From: Rhodospirillales bacterium
GTDB lineage: Bacteria; Pseudomonadota; Alphaproteobacteria; Rhodospirillales; Defluviicoccaceae
Length of the DNA stretch: 51,653 nt
Direction of reading: 5' to 3'
NCBI GenBank assembly: GCA_016793925.1
Contig: JAEULH010000070.1
Span: 1 to 51,653 of the forward strand
Positions within the stretch are counted from its first letter, which is position 1; the number at the start of each line of letters is the position of its first letter. Positions 43,407 through 51,653 of this stretch are shown one piece after another. The position numbers and the translations under genes were made by a program. The notes beneath the pieces were generated by a model. That model searched no databases. It saw only the letters and a program-made list of their open reading frames with translations, and had not been told where the DNA came from.

Positions 43407-44219
43407 ATGCCGTCAGGCCGAGACACCGGAGAGCCTTCCCGACCCAACGGCGCGGAGGCGCCCGCCGTAATTTTCGACGTTGACGGCGTCCTCGTCGATT
43501 CCCCGCATGAGCGCGCCTGGCAGGAGTCGCTGGAAAAGCTCATGGCCGGCCCGTGGCGCGACGTCGCCGCAAGAACCTCGTACACCCCGGAGCGCTTTAC
43601 CTCCGAGGTCTACCAGACCCGGCTGTCGGGCAAGCCGCGGATGAGCGGCGCCCGCTCGGTCCTCGATTTCTTCGGCGTTCCGGATGTGGAACGGCGCGCT
43701 GTCGAATACGCGGACTACAAGCAGGCGCAGATCGAGACCCTGATCGACGCCGGCGAGTTCGTCGCCTATCCCGATGCATTGCGCTTCGTCAGCGCGCTTC
43801 GGGCCAGCGGCGTGCCCCTCGCCGCGGCGTCTTCGTCGAAAAACGCCAACCGCTTCATGGTCCAGATCCATCTTGACGACGGGGTGACCCTGCTCGACGT
43901 CTTCAAGGCCAACGTTTGCGGCCGCGACCTCAAGCACGGCAAGCCGCACCCGGAAATCTTCCTGCTCGCCGCCGAAGCGCTTGCTGTGCCTCCTCAGCGC
44001 TGCGTTGTCGTGGAGGACGCCGCCGCCGGCATCGCCGCGGCCAAGGCGGGCGGCATGCTCGGGCTCGGGATCGCGCGCTTCGACGACGAAGACCTGCTTG
44101 CGGCGGAAAAGGCCGATCTCGTGGTGACATCCCTCGACGACGTGTCGCTGAGCGATCTCCTCGCCGGCCGGCTCTTGCGCGGCGCCGGCACGGGCGCGGC
44201 CGTCGCGCCGGGTGAATAA
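43407..44219 (+). CDS. HAD hydrolase, beta-phosphoglucomutase-like
   Basis: The 270-residue HAD protein has motif I FDVDGVLVDS (Asp24, Asp26), a cap domain with TSYTPERFTSEVYQTRLSGK, motif II around AAASSSKNAN, motif III KPHPEIFLLA and motif IV VVEDAAAGI. The pairing with a GH65 phosphorylase gene 26 bp downstream suggests beta-phosphoglucomutase. This enzyme converts the beta-glucose-1-phosphate released by GH65 to glucose-6-phosphate. GAGG at 43397-43400 lies 6 nt before ATG 43407; the frame could also start at TTG 43401. Confidence 0.85.
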   Translation: MPSGRDTGEPSRPNGAEAPAVIFDVDGVLVDSPHERAWQESLEKLMAGPWRDVAARTSYTPERFTSEVYQTRLSGKPRMSGARSVLDFFGVPDVERRAVEYADYKQAQIETLIDAGEFVAYPDALRFVSALRASGVPLAAASSSKNANRFMVQIHLDDGVTLLDVFKANVCGRDLKHGKPHPEIFLLAAEALAVPPQRCVVVEDAAAGIAAAKAGGMLGLGIARFDDEDLLAAEKADLVVTSLDDVSLSDLLAGRLLRGAGTGAAVAPGE

Positions 44220-44245
44220 AAAAAACTTCAGGATAAGGCACGACA

Positions 44246-46588
44246 ATGATGGAAAATGAGACTGCCGTGAAACCGTTGTCGTGGCTTGAAGGAAGGCTGG
44301 ATCTGCCGACGACGCCGGCCTGGACGTTCCACGAGCCTACGTACAATCCCAGCCGCGAGAGTGGGGTCGAGTCCCGCTTCGCCATCGGCAACGGCTTCCT
44401 CGGCGTCCGCGCCTCGCGTGCGATCAGCCGTGGGCCGATGTGGGTGTCGTGGCTGCATACGCTCAATTGGGCCTCGTCGCCGCGCACGTACATCGCCGGG
44501 TTGTTCGATATACCCAACACCGAACCGCCGGTTCCGGCGCTGGTGCCGGCGCCGGACTGGCTGCGGCTCCGCGTGATCCTCGACGGCGAGCCGATGTTCA
44601 TCCGTAGCGGAAAGCTGCTTACCCATCACCGCGTCCTCGACGTCCGCCGCGGCCTGATGCTGACCGAGTGGCAGCAGGAAACCGAAGGGGGTCATCTCGT
44701 CCAGGTTCGCTCCCTGCGCATGGTCTCGCAGGCCGAGCGCTCCCTTGGCGTGCAGGTTCTTGAACTGAAGATCGGGCAGCGCCCGGTTGACGCGACGCTC
44801 GAGGCTACGATCGAAGGGACCGGGACCGCGCTCGAGATCGAGCGGCTTGACGACGATCTGGCCCTGTGGCGGACGACGTCCGGCAAGTGGCTGTCGCTCG
44901 CCAACGACGCGGGCGTCGCCATCAACGGCAAGGCCATGGAAGCGGAGACGGTTGAGCCGCTGAAGCGTTCGTGGTCCTGGCGCAACGATCCGAGCGACCA
45001 TGCGATGTTCTGGCGGACGGTTGCCTTCGCTCGCGGCGACGAAGGGGCGCGCGAGCCCGCCGTCCACGTTCAGGTCGCCATGGAGCGCGCCCGCACTCGC
45101 GGCTGGCAGGCCCTGCTCGACGATCACGAGGCGGCCTGGGCCGCACGCTGGGCCGACGCCGACATCGAGCTCGACGGCGACGAGGAAGCGCAAAAGGCGC
45201 TGCGTTTCGCGGTCTACCATCTGGTCAGCGCGGCCAACCCGGAGGACGAGCGGGTCTCCATCGGGGCCCGGGCGTTGACGGGCGACTCCTATCTCGGCCA
45301 CGTCTTCTGGGACACCGAAATCTACCTCCTGCCGTTCTACACGCTGACGTGGCCGGAGGCCGCGCGGGCCCTGCTGATGTACCGCTACCACACGCTGGCC
45401 GGCGCGCGCGCCAAGGCGGAACGGATGGGTTATCGCGGCGCGCTCTACGCCTGGGAATCCGCCGACACCGGCGAGGAAACGACGCCCGAGGCGGTGCTCG
45501 ACCTCAACGGCAACCCGATCCAGGTCCTCTGCGGAACGCAGGAACAGCACATCAGCGCCGACGTCGCCTACGCCGTCTGGCAGTACTGGCGAGCCACCGG
45601 CGATGACCAGTTTCTCCTCGATGGCGGCGCAGAGATCATCCTCGACACCGCCCGCTTCTGGGCGAGCCGCGCAGCGCTGGAGGACGACGGGAAATACCAC
45701 ATCCGCGGCGTCATCGGCCCGGACGAGTATCACGAGCACATCGACGACAACGCCTACACCAACATCCTCGCCCGCTGGAACATCGAGCGGGGCCTGGAGG
45801 TCGTCGCAATGCTCGCCCAACGCTGGCCGCAGGTCGGCGACCGCCTGACGAACAAGCTCGATCTGAGAGAGGCGGAACTGGAAACGTGGCGCGACGTCGC
45901 CGGCGGGCTGGTGACCGGCTTCCGCCCCGACAAGCACCTCTTCGAGCAGTTCGAGGGCTTCTTCGGGCTGGAGCAGATCGACCTCGACGCCTTCAAGGGC
46001 CGAACCGTGCCCATGGACGTCATTCTCGGCCGCGAGCGGACCCAGGGCTCGCAGGTCGTCAAGCAGGCCGACGTCGTCGCCCTGCTCGCGCTGCTGCCCC
46101 ATGCGTTTTCGCCGGAGACCCACATCGCCAACTTCGAGTACTACGAGCCCCGCTGCGGCCACGGCAGTTCGCTCAGCAGAGGGATGCATGCGCTGGTCGC
46201 GGCCCGTCTCGGCCGTCTCGACAGGGCGATGCGCCACTTCAAGGAGACGGCGGCGACGGACATCACCGACCAGGCGCTCGGCAGCGCCGGCGGCATTCAT
46301 ATCGCCAGCATGGGCGCCTTGTGGCAGGCCGCTGTTTTCGGCTTCGCCGGTTTGACGCTGCGCGATGATGGTCTGGAATTCGATCCGCACATCCCGGGCG
46401 AGTGGAAAGCGCTGAGCTTTCGCCTGCACTGGCGCGGGCGCCGCCTGCACGTGCGCCTCGACGCCAACGCGGTGCAGGCGACGCTGGAGGCCGGCGAACC
46501 GATGGACCTCTACGTCGGCGCCGATCGTCACACCCTCAGCGGATCGAAGCCGCAGACGATCCCGTTCGGCGGCTATAGCGTGTCCTGA
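44246..46588 (+). CDS. GH65 family glycoside phosphorylase (maltose/kojibiose/trehalose type)
   Basis: The 780-residue enzyme has the GH65 beta-sandwich N-terminal domain (FAIGNGFLGVRASRA). The alpha/alpha-barrel holds FWDTEIYLLPFY, GALYAWESADTGEETTPE and the catalytic-acid motif IGPDEYHEHIDDNAYTN with Glu494, which corresponds to the general acid of maltose phosphorylase. A late KQADVVALLALL segment is the phosphate-side region. It probably splits an alpha-glucoside with phosphate to give beta-glucose-1-phosphate, which the upstream HAD enzyme can use. The linkage specificity cannot be read from sequence. AAGG at 44235-44238 is 7 nt from the ATG. Confidence 0.9.
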   Translation: MMENETAVKPLSWLEGRLDLPTTPAWTFHEPTYNPSRESGVESRFAIGNGFLGVRASRAISRGPMWVSWLHTLNWASSPRTYIAGLFDIPNTEPPVPALVPAPDWLRLRVILDGEPMFIRSGKLLTHHRVLDVRRGLMLTEWQQETEGGHLVQVRSLRMVSQAERSLGVQVLELKIGQRPVDATLEATIEGTGTALEIERLDDDLALWRTTSGKWLSLANDAGVAINGKAMEAETVEPLKRSWSWRNDPSDHAMFWRTVAFARGDEGAREPAVHVQVAMERARTRGWQALLDDHEAAWAARWADADIELDGDEEAQKALRFAVYHLVSAANPEDERVSIGARALTGDSYLGHVFWDTEIYLLPFYTLTWPEAARALLMYRYHTLAGARAKAERMGYRGALYAWESADTGEETTPEAVLDLNGNPIQVLCGTQEQHISADVAYAVWQYWRATGDDQFLLDGGAEIILDTARFWASRAALEDDGKYHIRGVIGPDEYHEHIDDNAYTNILARWNIERGLEVVAMLAQRWPQVGDRLTNKLDLREAELETWRDVAGGLVTGFRPDKHLFEQFEGFFGLEQIDLDAFKGRTVPMDVILGRERTQGSQVVKQADVVALLALLPHAFSPETHIANFEYYEPRCGHGSSLSRGMHALVAARLGRLDRAMRHFKETAATDITDQALGSAGGIHIASMGALWQAAVFGFAGLTLRDDGLEFDPHIPGEWKALSFRLHWRGRRLHVRLDANAVQATLEAGEPMDLYVGADRHTLSGSKPQTIPFGGYSVS

Positions 46589-46600
46589 CCGGGCCCCGGT

Positions 46601-46620
46601 CCCGGCCGGTTCCGGCCGGG
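46601..46620 (+). terminator. GC-rich hairpin after the GH65 gene (terminator without U-tract)
   Basis: CCCGGCCGG (46601-46609) and CCGGCCGGG (46612-46620) are perfect inverted repeats 12 bp after the GH65 stop. No T-run follows, so efficiency is uncertain; it may rather stabilise the 3' end of the transcript. Confidence 0.4.
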
Positions 46621-46776
46621 CCGCGAACGTCGGCGTCGCTCCCTTCCGATTTTGCGCAGCGAACCGCACATCGGGCGCGCAGGGGGGCGCGCAGGCATGA
46701 CTCCGGCAGGCGGAGTTGCTATATCCGGAACCACGGGCGCGGCCCGATCAATCCTTCCGCGGAGATGCAACGGCAC

Positions 46777-47100
46777 ATGAAAAACATCGGCCAGATGATG
46801 AAGCAGGCCCAGAAGCTCCAAGCCAAGATGGCCGAGATGCAGGAGCAGCTTGGCAATACCGAAATCGACGGTGCGGCGGGCGGCGGCATGGTCCAGGTTA
46901 CCGTGACCGGCAAAGGCGAAGTGCGGAAGATCCGGATCGATCCGTCTCTGGTCGACCCGAACGACGTCGAGGTCCTTGAAGATCTCCTTGTCGCCGCCTT
47001 CAACGACGCCAAGGCCAAGGTCGAAGCGCACATTTCCGAACACATGTCGGAAGTGACCGGCGGAATGAAGCTGCCGCCGGGCCTGCAGTTCCCGATGTAG
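46777..47100 (+). CDS. ybaB: YbaB/EbfC family nucleoid-associated protein
   Basis: The 107-residue protein starts MKNIGQMMKQAQKLQAKMAE, the family's conserved opening. GAAGGGMVQVTVTGKGEV and IDPSLVDPNDVEVLEDLLVA follow, and it ends MKLPPGLQFPM. It binds DNA as a dimer and usually lies with recR, as here. The usual upstream dnaX is missing; a GH65 gene sits in its place. ATG 46765 is possible but lies directly on the GGAG, so 46777 is used. Confidence 0.95.
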   Translation: MKNIGQMMKQAQKLQAKMAEMQEQLGNTEIDGAAGGGMVQVTVTGKGEVRKIRIDPSLVDPNDVEVLEDLLVAAFNDAKAKVEAHISEHMSEVTGGMKLPPGLQFPM

Positions 47101-47199
47101 CCGAACGGCCCGGCCCCGGCTCGCGCCGGCGCTCGGCGCCAGCACGACGGTGGCCGTCCGGCCATTGTGCGCCAACGCCTCGGCGCTGACATACCTGCC

Positions 47200-47799
47200 A
47201 TGTCCGATATAGACCGGCTCATCCAGTCCCTGGCGAAGCTGCCCGGGCTCGGTCCCCGCTCAGCCCGCCGCGCCGCGCTGTACATGCTCGAACGGCGGGA
47301 ATCGGTCCTCGCGCCGCTGATCGCCGCGCTCAGCGCCGCGGCCGAGGGGGTCCGGACGTGCTCGACCTGCGGCAACCTCGACAGCACCGATCCTTGCTCC
47401 ATCTGTGCCGACCCCCGCCGCGACCCGACGATCCTGTGCGTCGTCGAGGACGTGGCCGACGTCTGGGCGCTGGAACGGGCCAACGCCTTCCGTGGCCGCT
47501 ACCACGTGCTGGGCGGTGCGCTTTCGGCTCTCGACGGCGTCGGCCCGGAGGACCTGAACATCGCCGGGCTCGTCGGTCGGGCCCGCGCCCCGGCGGTTGC
47601 GGAGGTCGTTCTGGCGACGAGCCTGACCGTCGACGGCCAGACGACGGCGCATTACATCATCGACCGACTGGAAGGCTGTGAAGTGACCGTATCGGCGCTC
47701 GCCCATGGGATACCTCTCGGCGGCGAGCTCGACTACATGGACGACGGCACCCTGAGCGCGGCGCTGAAGGCGCGTCGACCCTTGCCGCGCGGGCTGTGA
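47200..47799 (+). CDS. recR: Recombination mediator RecR
   Basis: The 199-residue protein has the helix-hairpin-helix [20 protein letters not shown], the zinc motif [16 protein letters not shown] and the Toprim domain beginning [14 protein letters not shown], with [20 protein letters not shown] in the C-terminal part. It loads RecA at gaps together with RecF and RecO. It starts 99 bp after ybaB, and ATG 47200 is preferred over 47167 by family length. It converges on ada with 64 bp between. Confidence 0.96.
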   Translation: MSDIDRLIQSLAKLPGLGPRSARRAALYMLERRESVLAPLIAALSAAAEGVRTCSTCGNLDSTDPCSICADPRRDPTILCVVEDVADVWALERANAFRGRYHVLGGALSALDGVGPEDLNIAGLVGRARAPAVAEVVLATSLTVDGQTTAHYIIDRLEGCEVTVSALAHGIPLGGELDYMDDGTLSAALKARRPLPRGL

Positions 47800-47863
47800 A
47801 CCGCCCACCCGCGCAGGAAGCTGCCTGGCCGCGCCGGCGGCACCGCGTTGCCATCGCCGGTGC

Positions 47864-48967
47864 TCACCCCCGTGCCTCGCGTTCAAGCAATGCCCGCTTG
47901 CGTTCGACGCCCCAGCGATAGCCGGAGATGTCGCCGTCGCGGCGCACCACGCGGTGGCAGGGAATGGCGACGGCGAGCGGATTGGCAGCGCAGGCGCGGG
48001 CGACAGCACGCACCGCGCGCGGCGTGCCGAGGTCGGCGGCGATCTCGCTGTAGGTCCGGGTCTCGCCCGGCGGAATGGCGCAAAGCGCCTGCCATACCTG
48101 CTGCTGGAAGGCCGTGCCGCGAATGTCCAGGGGCATGTCGAGCCTGGCGCCGGATGCGCCGGTCGCCTCGATCAGGCCCACGACCCGTGCGACCGTCGCC
48201 TCGAAGGCAGGATCGGCGCCGATGAGCCGGGCGGCGGAAAACCGGTCCTCGAGGTCGCGCACGAGCGTTTCCGGATCGTCGCCGAGCGATATGGCGCAGA
48301 TCCCCTTGCCCGTCGCAGCAACCAGGATCGCTCCGAGCGCGCACTGGCCGACGGCGAAGCGTATCTCGGCGTCGGCCCCGCCGGCCCGGTAGGCCCTGGG
48401 CGTCATGCCGAGGATGGCGTTGGACTGCGCATAGAACCGACCGCTGGAATTGAAGCCGGCGCCGTATGCGGCGGCCGTGACCGACGACGCGTCGCCGAGG
48501 CCTGCGCGCAGCCGTCGCGTCCTGCAGGCCGCGGCGTAGGCGCGCGGAGTCACGCCGAGCGCAGCGGTGAAAGCGCGATGGAAATGGTGGCGGCTGAGGC
48601 CCACGGCGCGGGCGACCGTCTCCAGCGTCGGCGCTTCCTCCGCCGCCTCGATCAGCCGGCAGGCCTCGTCGATGCGAGCGACAATGCCATCGTCCGGCTT
48701 GGACGCGTCCGGGCGGCAGCGCCGGCATGGACGGAAACCGGCCGCACGCGCCTCCGCGGAAGTCCTGAAAAAGGCGACGTTCTCGCGCCGCGGCCGACGC
48801 GCGCCGCAGCCGGGCCGGCAGTAGATGCCGGTCGAGCGCACGCCGTAGCGGAAGTCGCCGGCGGCGGTGGCGTCGCGGGCGAGCACGGCGGACCAGCGGG
48901 CGGCGTCGAGGGCGGACTGCGATGGCGTGAGCTTGGCCGCGGCACTCGTCGTTGCGATGGTGGGCAT
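47864..48967 (-). CDS. ada: Bifunctional methyltransferase/activator Ada
   Basis: The 367-residue protein has the N-terminal zinc site Cys50-Cys54-Cys81-Cys84, with the same 4-27-3 spacing as C38-C42-C69-C72 of E. coli Ada; Cys50 corresponds to the methylphosphotriester acceptor. An AraC-type helix-turn-helix part (TVARAVGLSRHHFHRAFTAA) follows. The O6-methylguanine transferase domain holds PCHRV, with acceptor Cys337. CTCC at 48973-48976 is a good ribosome site for ATG 48967. The longer starts at 48985 or 49015 lie before it. It repairs alkylated DNA and, once methylated, activates the adaptive response. Confidence 0.95.
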   Translation of the reverse strand: MPTIATTSAAAKLTPSQSALDAARWSAVLARDATAAGDFRYGVRSTGIYCRPGCGARRPRRENVAFFRTSAEARAAGFRPCRRCRPDASKPDDGIVARIDEACRLIEAAEEAPTLETVARAVGLSRHHFHRAFTAALGVTPRAYAAACRTRRLRAGLGDASSVTAAAYGAGFNSSGRFYAQSNAILGMTPRAYRAGGADAEIRFAVGQCALGAILVAATGKGICAISLGDDPETLVRDLEDRFSAARLIGADPAFEATVARVVGLIEATGASGARLDMPLDIRGTAFQQQVWQALCAIPPGETRTYSEIAADLGTPRAVRAVARACAANPLAVAIPCHRVVRRDGDISGYRWGVERKRALLEREARG

Positions 48968-49235
48968 GATGACTCCGGACAGCATTGAGATGGGGAGCAC
49001 CGGCTCCCGGTCCATCCAGTCTGCCCGTGCGCGTATGGATAAACACTCCGTGGCTTGCGGTCGAATCCGCCTCGCATCCCGCTGCGCCGCTTTGCGTTGA
49101 CCTCGCTCGCCGGATGGCGTTGAAAAGATGCCGAGATCCTTGCCCGTGTCGAGCCGGAGACGACCGTGCAGGGATGGCGCACCTGGCGCCGCTCATCGGA
49201 TCAACCGTAGGACCACAACCAAACGGGGCAGGCTC

Positions 49236-49940
49236 ATGAGCATGATGGCGCGTATTCGCGGCTGGATGCAAAGGACGGCCGCCGCACGTTTCGACGGTCC
49301 GGAGCGATCCTTCGGCGACACGGTCCAATTGGTCCTGGCGATGGTCGGCCACGCCCTTCGCATGGGCTGGCGCCTGCTACGGGCGAAGTACGATCTGCGC
49401 CGGACCGACAGCGGCCGCTGGGTCACCGTCGAGGGAAAGGCGATCGTCCAGGGCAAAGGCAAGGTTCGCATCGGCGAACACTGCAAGCTGGTGGGATATC
49501 CCGCTCCGGTGCACATCTCCGCCGGTCGCGGAGGCCTCGTCGAGATCGGGGCCGAAACCTTCCTGAGCACGGGTGTGCGAATTTCCGCTGCACAGGCCGT
49601 CACCATCGGACGGGGCTGCTGGCTTGGCGATGACGCCATGATCATGGACACCGATCAGCATTCGGTCGACAACCGCGACGCGCCGCCGGCCCGCCAACGG
49701 GTCTCGATCGGCGACAATGTCTGGCTGGCGTCCCGCGTCATCGTCCTGAAGGGCGTGAGCATCGGCCAGGGCGCAGTGGTGGCGGCGGGCGCGGTCGTGA
49801 CCAAGGACGTACCGGCCTACACGCTGGCTGCTGGCGTTCCGGCCAAGGTCATCCGCCGCATCGGCGATGCGGACGAGAACTCCTCTGCAAGCGCCGGCGG
49901 ATCCGGCGGCGCCGCGGGCCGGTCGGCAGGCCCGGCCTGA
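49236..49940 (+). CDS. Left-handed beta-helix acyltransferase (hexapeptide repeat)
   Basis: The 234-residue protein has hexapeptide repeats from about residue 68 to 205 ([61 protein letters not shown]). The active-site His lies in MDTDQHSVD. The C-terminal [12 protein letters not shown] is also typical of the maltose/galactoside O-acetyltransferase group. The N-terminal ~65 residues are helical and may be a membrane-associated extension. Likely role: acetylation of an extracellular glycan precursor. It is divergent from ada. Confidence 0.88.
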   Translation: MSMMARIRGWMQRTAAARFDGPERSFGDTVQLVLAMVGHALRMGWRLLRAKYDLRRTDSGRWVTVEGKAIVQGKGKVRIGEHCKLVGYPAPVHISAGRGGLVEIGAETFLSTGVRISAAQAVTIGRGCWLGDDAMIMDTDQHSVDNRDAPPARQRVSIGDNVWLASRVIVLKGVSIGQGAVVAAGAVVTKDVPAYTLAAGVPAKVIRRIGDADENSSASAGGSGGAAGRSAGPA

Positions 49941-49963
49941 CCGTCGCCCTGCACAACCGGGCG

Positions 49964-50407
49964 CTAAGGCTCGGTTCGCTGCGTCCCGGTTCGATCGCGC
50001 TCGTAGCTGCGGACGATCGACGGCATCGGCGGCAACCAGCTCTCCCGTCGCACCAGCCAAAGCTCGTAGGTCGGCGTAAAGCGGTCGGTCTCGTCGAAGG
50101 AGCCCAGGGCCAGATCGACTTCGTCGGAACCCTCGTCGCGACTGAACACCGGCGAGCCGCAGCGCCGACAAAAGTACCGCCGCCCGCTGGTCGAGGAGGC
50201 GTGCACGCCGGGCGCGTCGCCGAAGAAGGTGACCCGGTCGGCGGGGAAGATGGCGAAAGCGCCGAACGGCGCGCCGTGCTGCTTGCGACAGTCGAGGCAG
50301 TGGCACAGGCCGACGCGGTAGGGCCGGCCCTCGGCGACGAAGCGCACGGCGCCGCAGGCGCAGCCCCCCTGCGATCCAGAGGCAGTGCCGGCAGATGGTG
50401 CGACCAT
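49964..50407 (-). CDS. GFA family zinc-binding protein
   Basis: The 147-residue protein has the three cysteine clusters of the GFA family: GGCACGAVRF, HCLDCRKQHGAPFG and YFCRRCGSPVFSRD. The fold is the glutathione-dependent formaldehyde-activating type with two zinc sites. The clear name-giving reaction has been demonstrated only for Gfa itself, so the activity here is open. The open frame begins at ATG 50407. It is the only gene on its strand between the acyltransferase and the toxin gene. Confidence 0.87.
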   Translation of the reverse strand: MVAPSAGTASGSQGGCACGAVRFVAEGRPYRVGLCHCLDCRKQHGAPFGAFAIFPADRVTFFGDAPGVHASSTSGRRYFCRRCGSPVFSRDEGSDEVDLALGSFDETDRFTPTYELWLVRRESWLPPMPSIVRSYERDRTGTQRTEP

Positions 50408-50501
50408 CGGGTTGTTCCTGCTCAGTTACTCCGGTGAAGCGCCCATCGATCGCAAGCGCTACAGCCCGCGACTACCCGCAGCGGCTTTCGAGCCGAATTG
50501 G

Positions 50502-51253
<752 letters not shown>

Positions 51254-51264
51254 TCATGTACCGC

Positions 51265-51318
51265 CTCAGTGGTACCGGCTCAGTGGTACCGGCTCAGTGG
51301 TACCGGCTCAGTGGTACC
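51265..51318. repeat. 14-bp tandem repeat spanning the cydB stop codon
   Basis: CTCAGTGGTACCGG is repeated at 51265, 51279 and 51293 with a fourth, 12-bp copy at 51307-51318. A degenerate copy precedes it near 51253. Each copy carries the palindrome GGTACC. The cydB stop (TCA on plus, 51308-51310) lies in the fourth copy, so the last two residues of CydB and the end of the gene are written in repeat DNA. Confidence 0.9.
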
Positions 51319-51653
51319 CCGCGTCGGCGCGGATCTTGCCCCGGAAGACGTAGTACGAGTACCCGGTGTAGAGCAGAATCAGGGGGACGACCACGGCGAC
51401 GCCGTAAAGGAGAAAGCGCTGCGTCTCCGGCGACGAGGCCGCCTCCCAAATGCTGATGTTCGGCGGGACGACGTTCGGCCACAGGCTGATCGCGAGCCCG
51501 CCGTAGGACAGTACGAACAGGCCGACGGCGCAGAGGAACGGCACGACTTCGCGCCGGCCCTCTACCGCCCGGAACAGCACGAACGCGAGCAGGCCGGTGG
51601 CGAGCGGCACCGGCGAGAGGTAGGCGATGTTGGGCCACGAGAACCAGCGCTGG
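51308..51653 (-). CDS. cydB: Cytochrome bd ubiquinol oxidase subunit II (CydB), C-terminal part; 5' end outside window
   Basis: The frame is open to the right window edge. It reads QRWFSWPNIAYLSPVPLATG and then WPNVVPPNISIWEAASSPET and VPLILLYTGYSYYVFRGKI, the C-terminal helices of CydB. About 114 residues are visible. The stop lies inside a 14-bp tandem repeat. CydB with CydA forms the high-affinity quinol oxidase used at low oxygen. No cydX frame is recognisable just downstream. Confidence 0.9.
   Translation of the reverse strand, partial: QRWFSWPNIAYLSPVPLATGLLAFVLFRAVEGRREVVPFLCAVGLFVLSYGGLAISLWPNVVPPNISIWEAASSPETQRFLLYGVAVVVPLILLYTGYSYYVFRGKIRADAGYH

Noticed and set aside
44228..46669. 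Minus-strand open frame of 813 codons opposite GH65
   Set aside because: The GH65 catalytic motifs on plus are unambiguous, so this is a GC-driven shadow.
46589..47199. SRP RNA (ffs) near ybaB-recR
   Set aside because: ffs is often linked to this locus, but I found no GGTCAGG or GGAAGCAGC core here. Neither dnaX nor a tRNA is present.
48968..49235. Ada box upstream of ada
   Set aside because: A loose AACGCAAAGCG is present near 49090-49100, but it differs from the E. coli site and sits too far from the start for a call.
47883..49352. 489-codon minus-strand frame spanning ada
   Set aside because: It overlaps ada in another frame. The zinc and PCHRV motifs define the real frame.

Overview
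The window is GC-rich, densely coding bacterial chromosome, most likely from an alphaproteobacterium and possibly one of the Rhodospirillales. The lineage rests on several features together. There is an RpoE-ChrR sigma/anti-sigma pair with Rhodobacter-type sigma-E promoters. A ROSE-like RNA thermometer precedes an hsp20 gene. The ligase-associated DNA repair cassette is present, and so is a compact flagellar hook-filament gene group. I see no insertion sequence, prophage, tRNA, rRNA or CRISPR array. A gene cut by each window edge is present: a glycosyltransferase on the left and cydB on the right.

Layout. 1-7182: glycosyltransferase 3' end, polysaccharide deacetylase and an oligopeptide-type ABC importer (dual ATPase, binding protein, two permeases), several of them coupled by 4-bp ATGA overlaps. 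7286-7972: cytochrome P460-family protein. 8154-13789: flagellar genes flgI, flgJ-like, flgN-like, flgK and flgL behind a sigma-54-like site. 14322-18015: histone-deacetylase-like amidohydrolase, a 32-residue membrane peptide, a PCu(A)C copper chaperone, a pirin and a secreted cache-domain protein. 18139-24120: the four ligase-associated DNA repair genes (ligase and exonuclease on minus, helicase and PdeM on plus, divergent). 24089-27763: an MCE/Mla-type lipid transport operon. 27970-28632: LysE-family exporter.

28673-35113 is the most coherent regulatory story. An FAD oxidoreductase, a DUF1365 protein and a cyclopropane-fatty-acid synthase form a plus-strand operon. They face a minus-strand group of glutathione peroxidase, rpoE, chrR and an SDR dehydrogenase. 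The sequence TGATCC-N18-TARGA occurs exactly upstream of both rpoE and the FAD/cfa operon. This matches the sigma-E (singlet oxygen response) promoter of Rhodobacter as I recall it, and suggests a self-contained, autoregulated membrane-lipid photooxidative stress island.

35299-51653: a large MscS-family channel, penicillin-acylase-family lipoprotein, YbhB-like protein, hsp20 with a probable ROSE thermometer and a strong terminator, then a glucoside module (GT4 glycosyltransferase, beta-phosphoglucomutase-like HAD, GH65 phosphorylase) with a structured intergenic element. These are followed by ybaB-recR, ada, a hexapeptide acyltransferase, a GFA-family protein, a Phd/VapC toxin-antitoxin pair with a repeated operator-like motif, and the 3' end of cydB, whose stop codon lies inside a 14-bp tandem repeat.

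All functional calls come from reading translated motifs and gene order. No database search was run.
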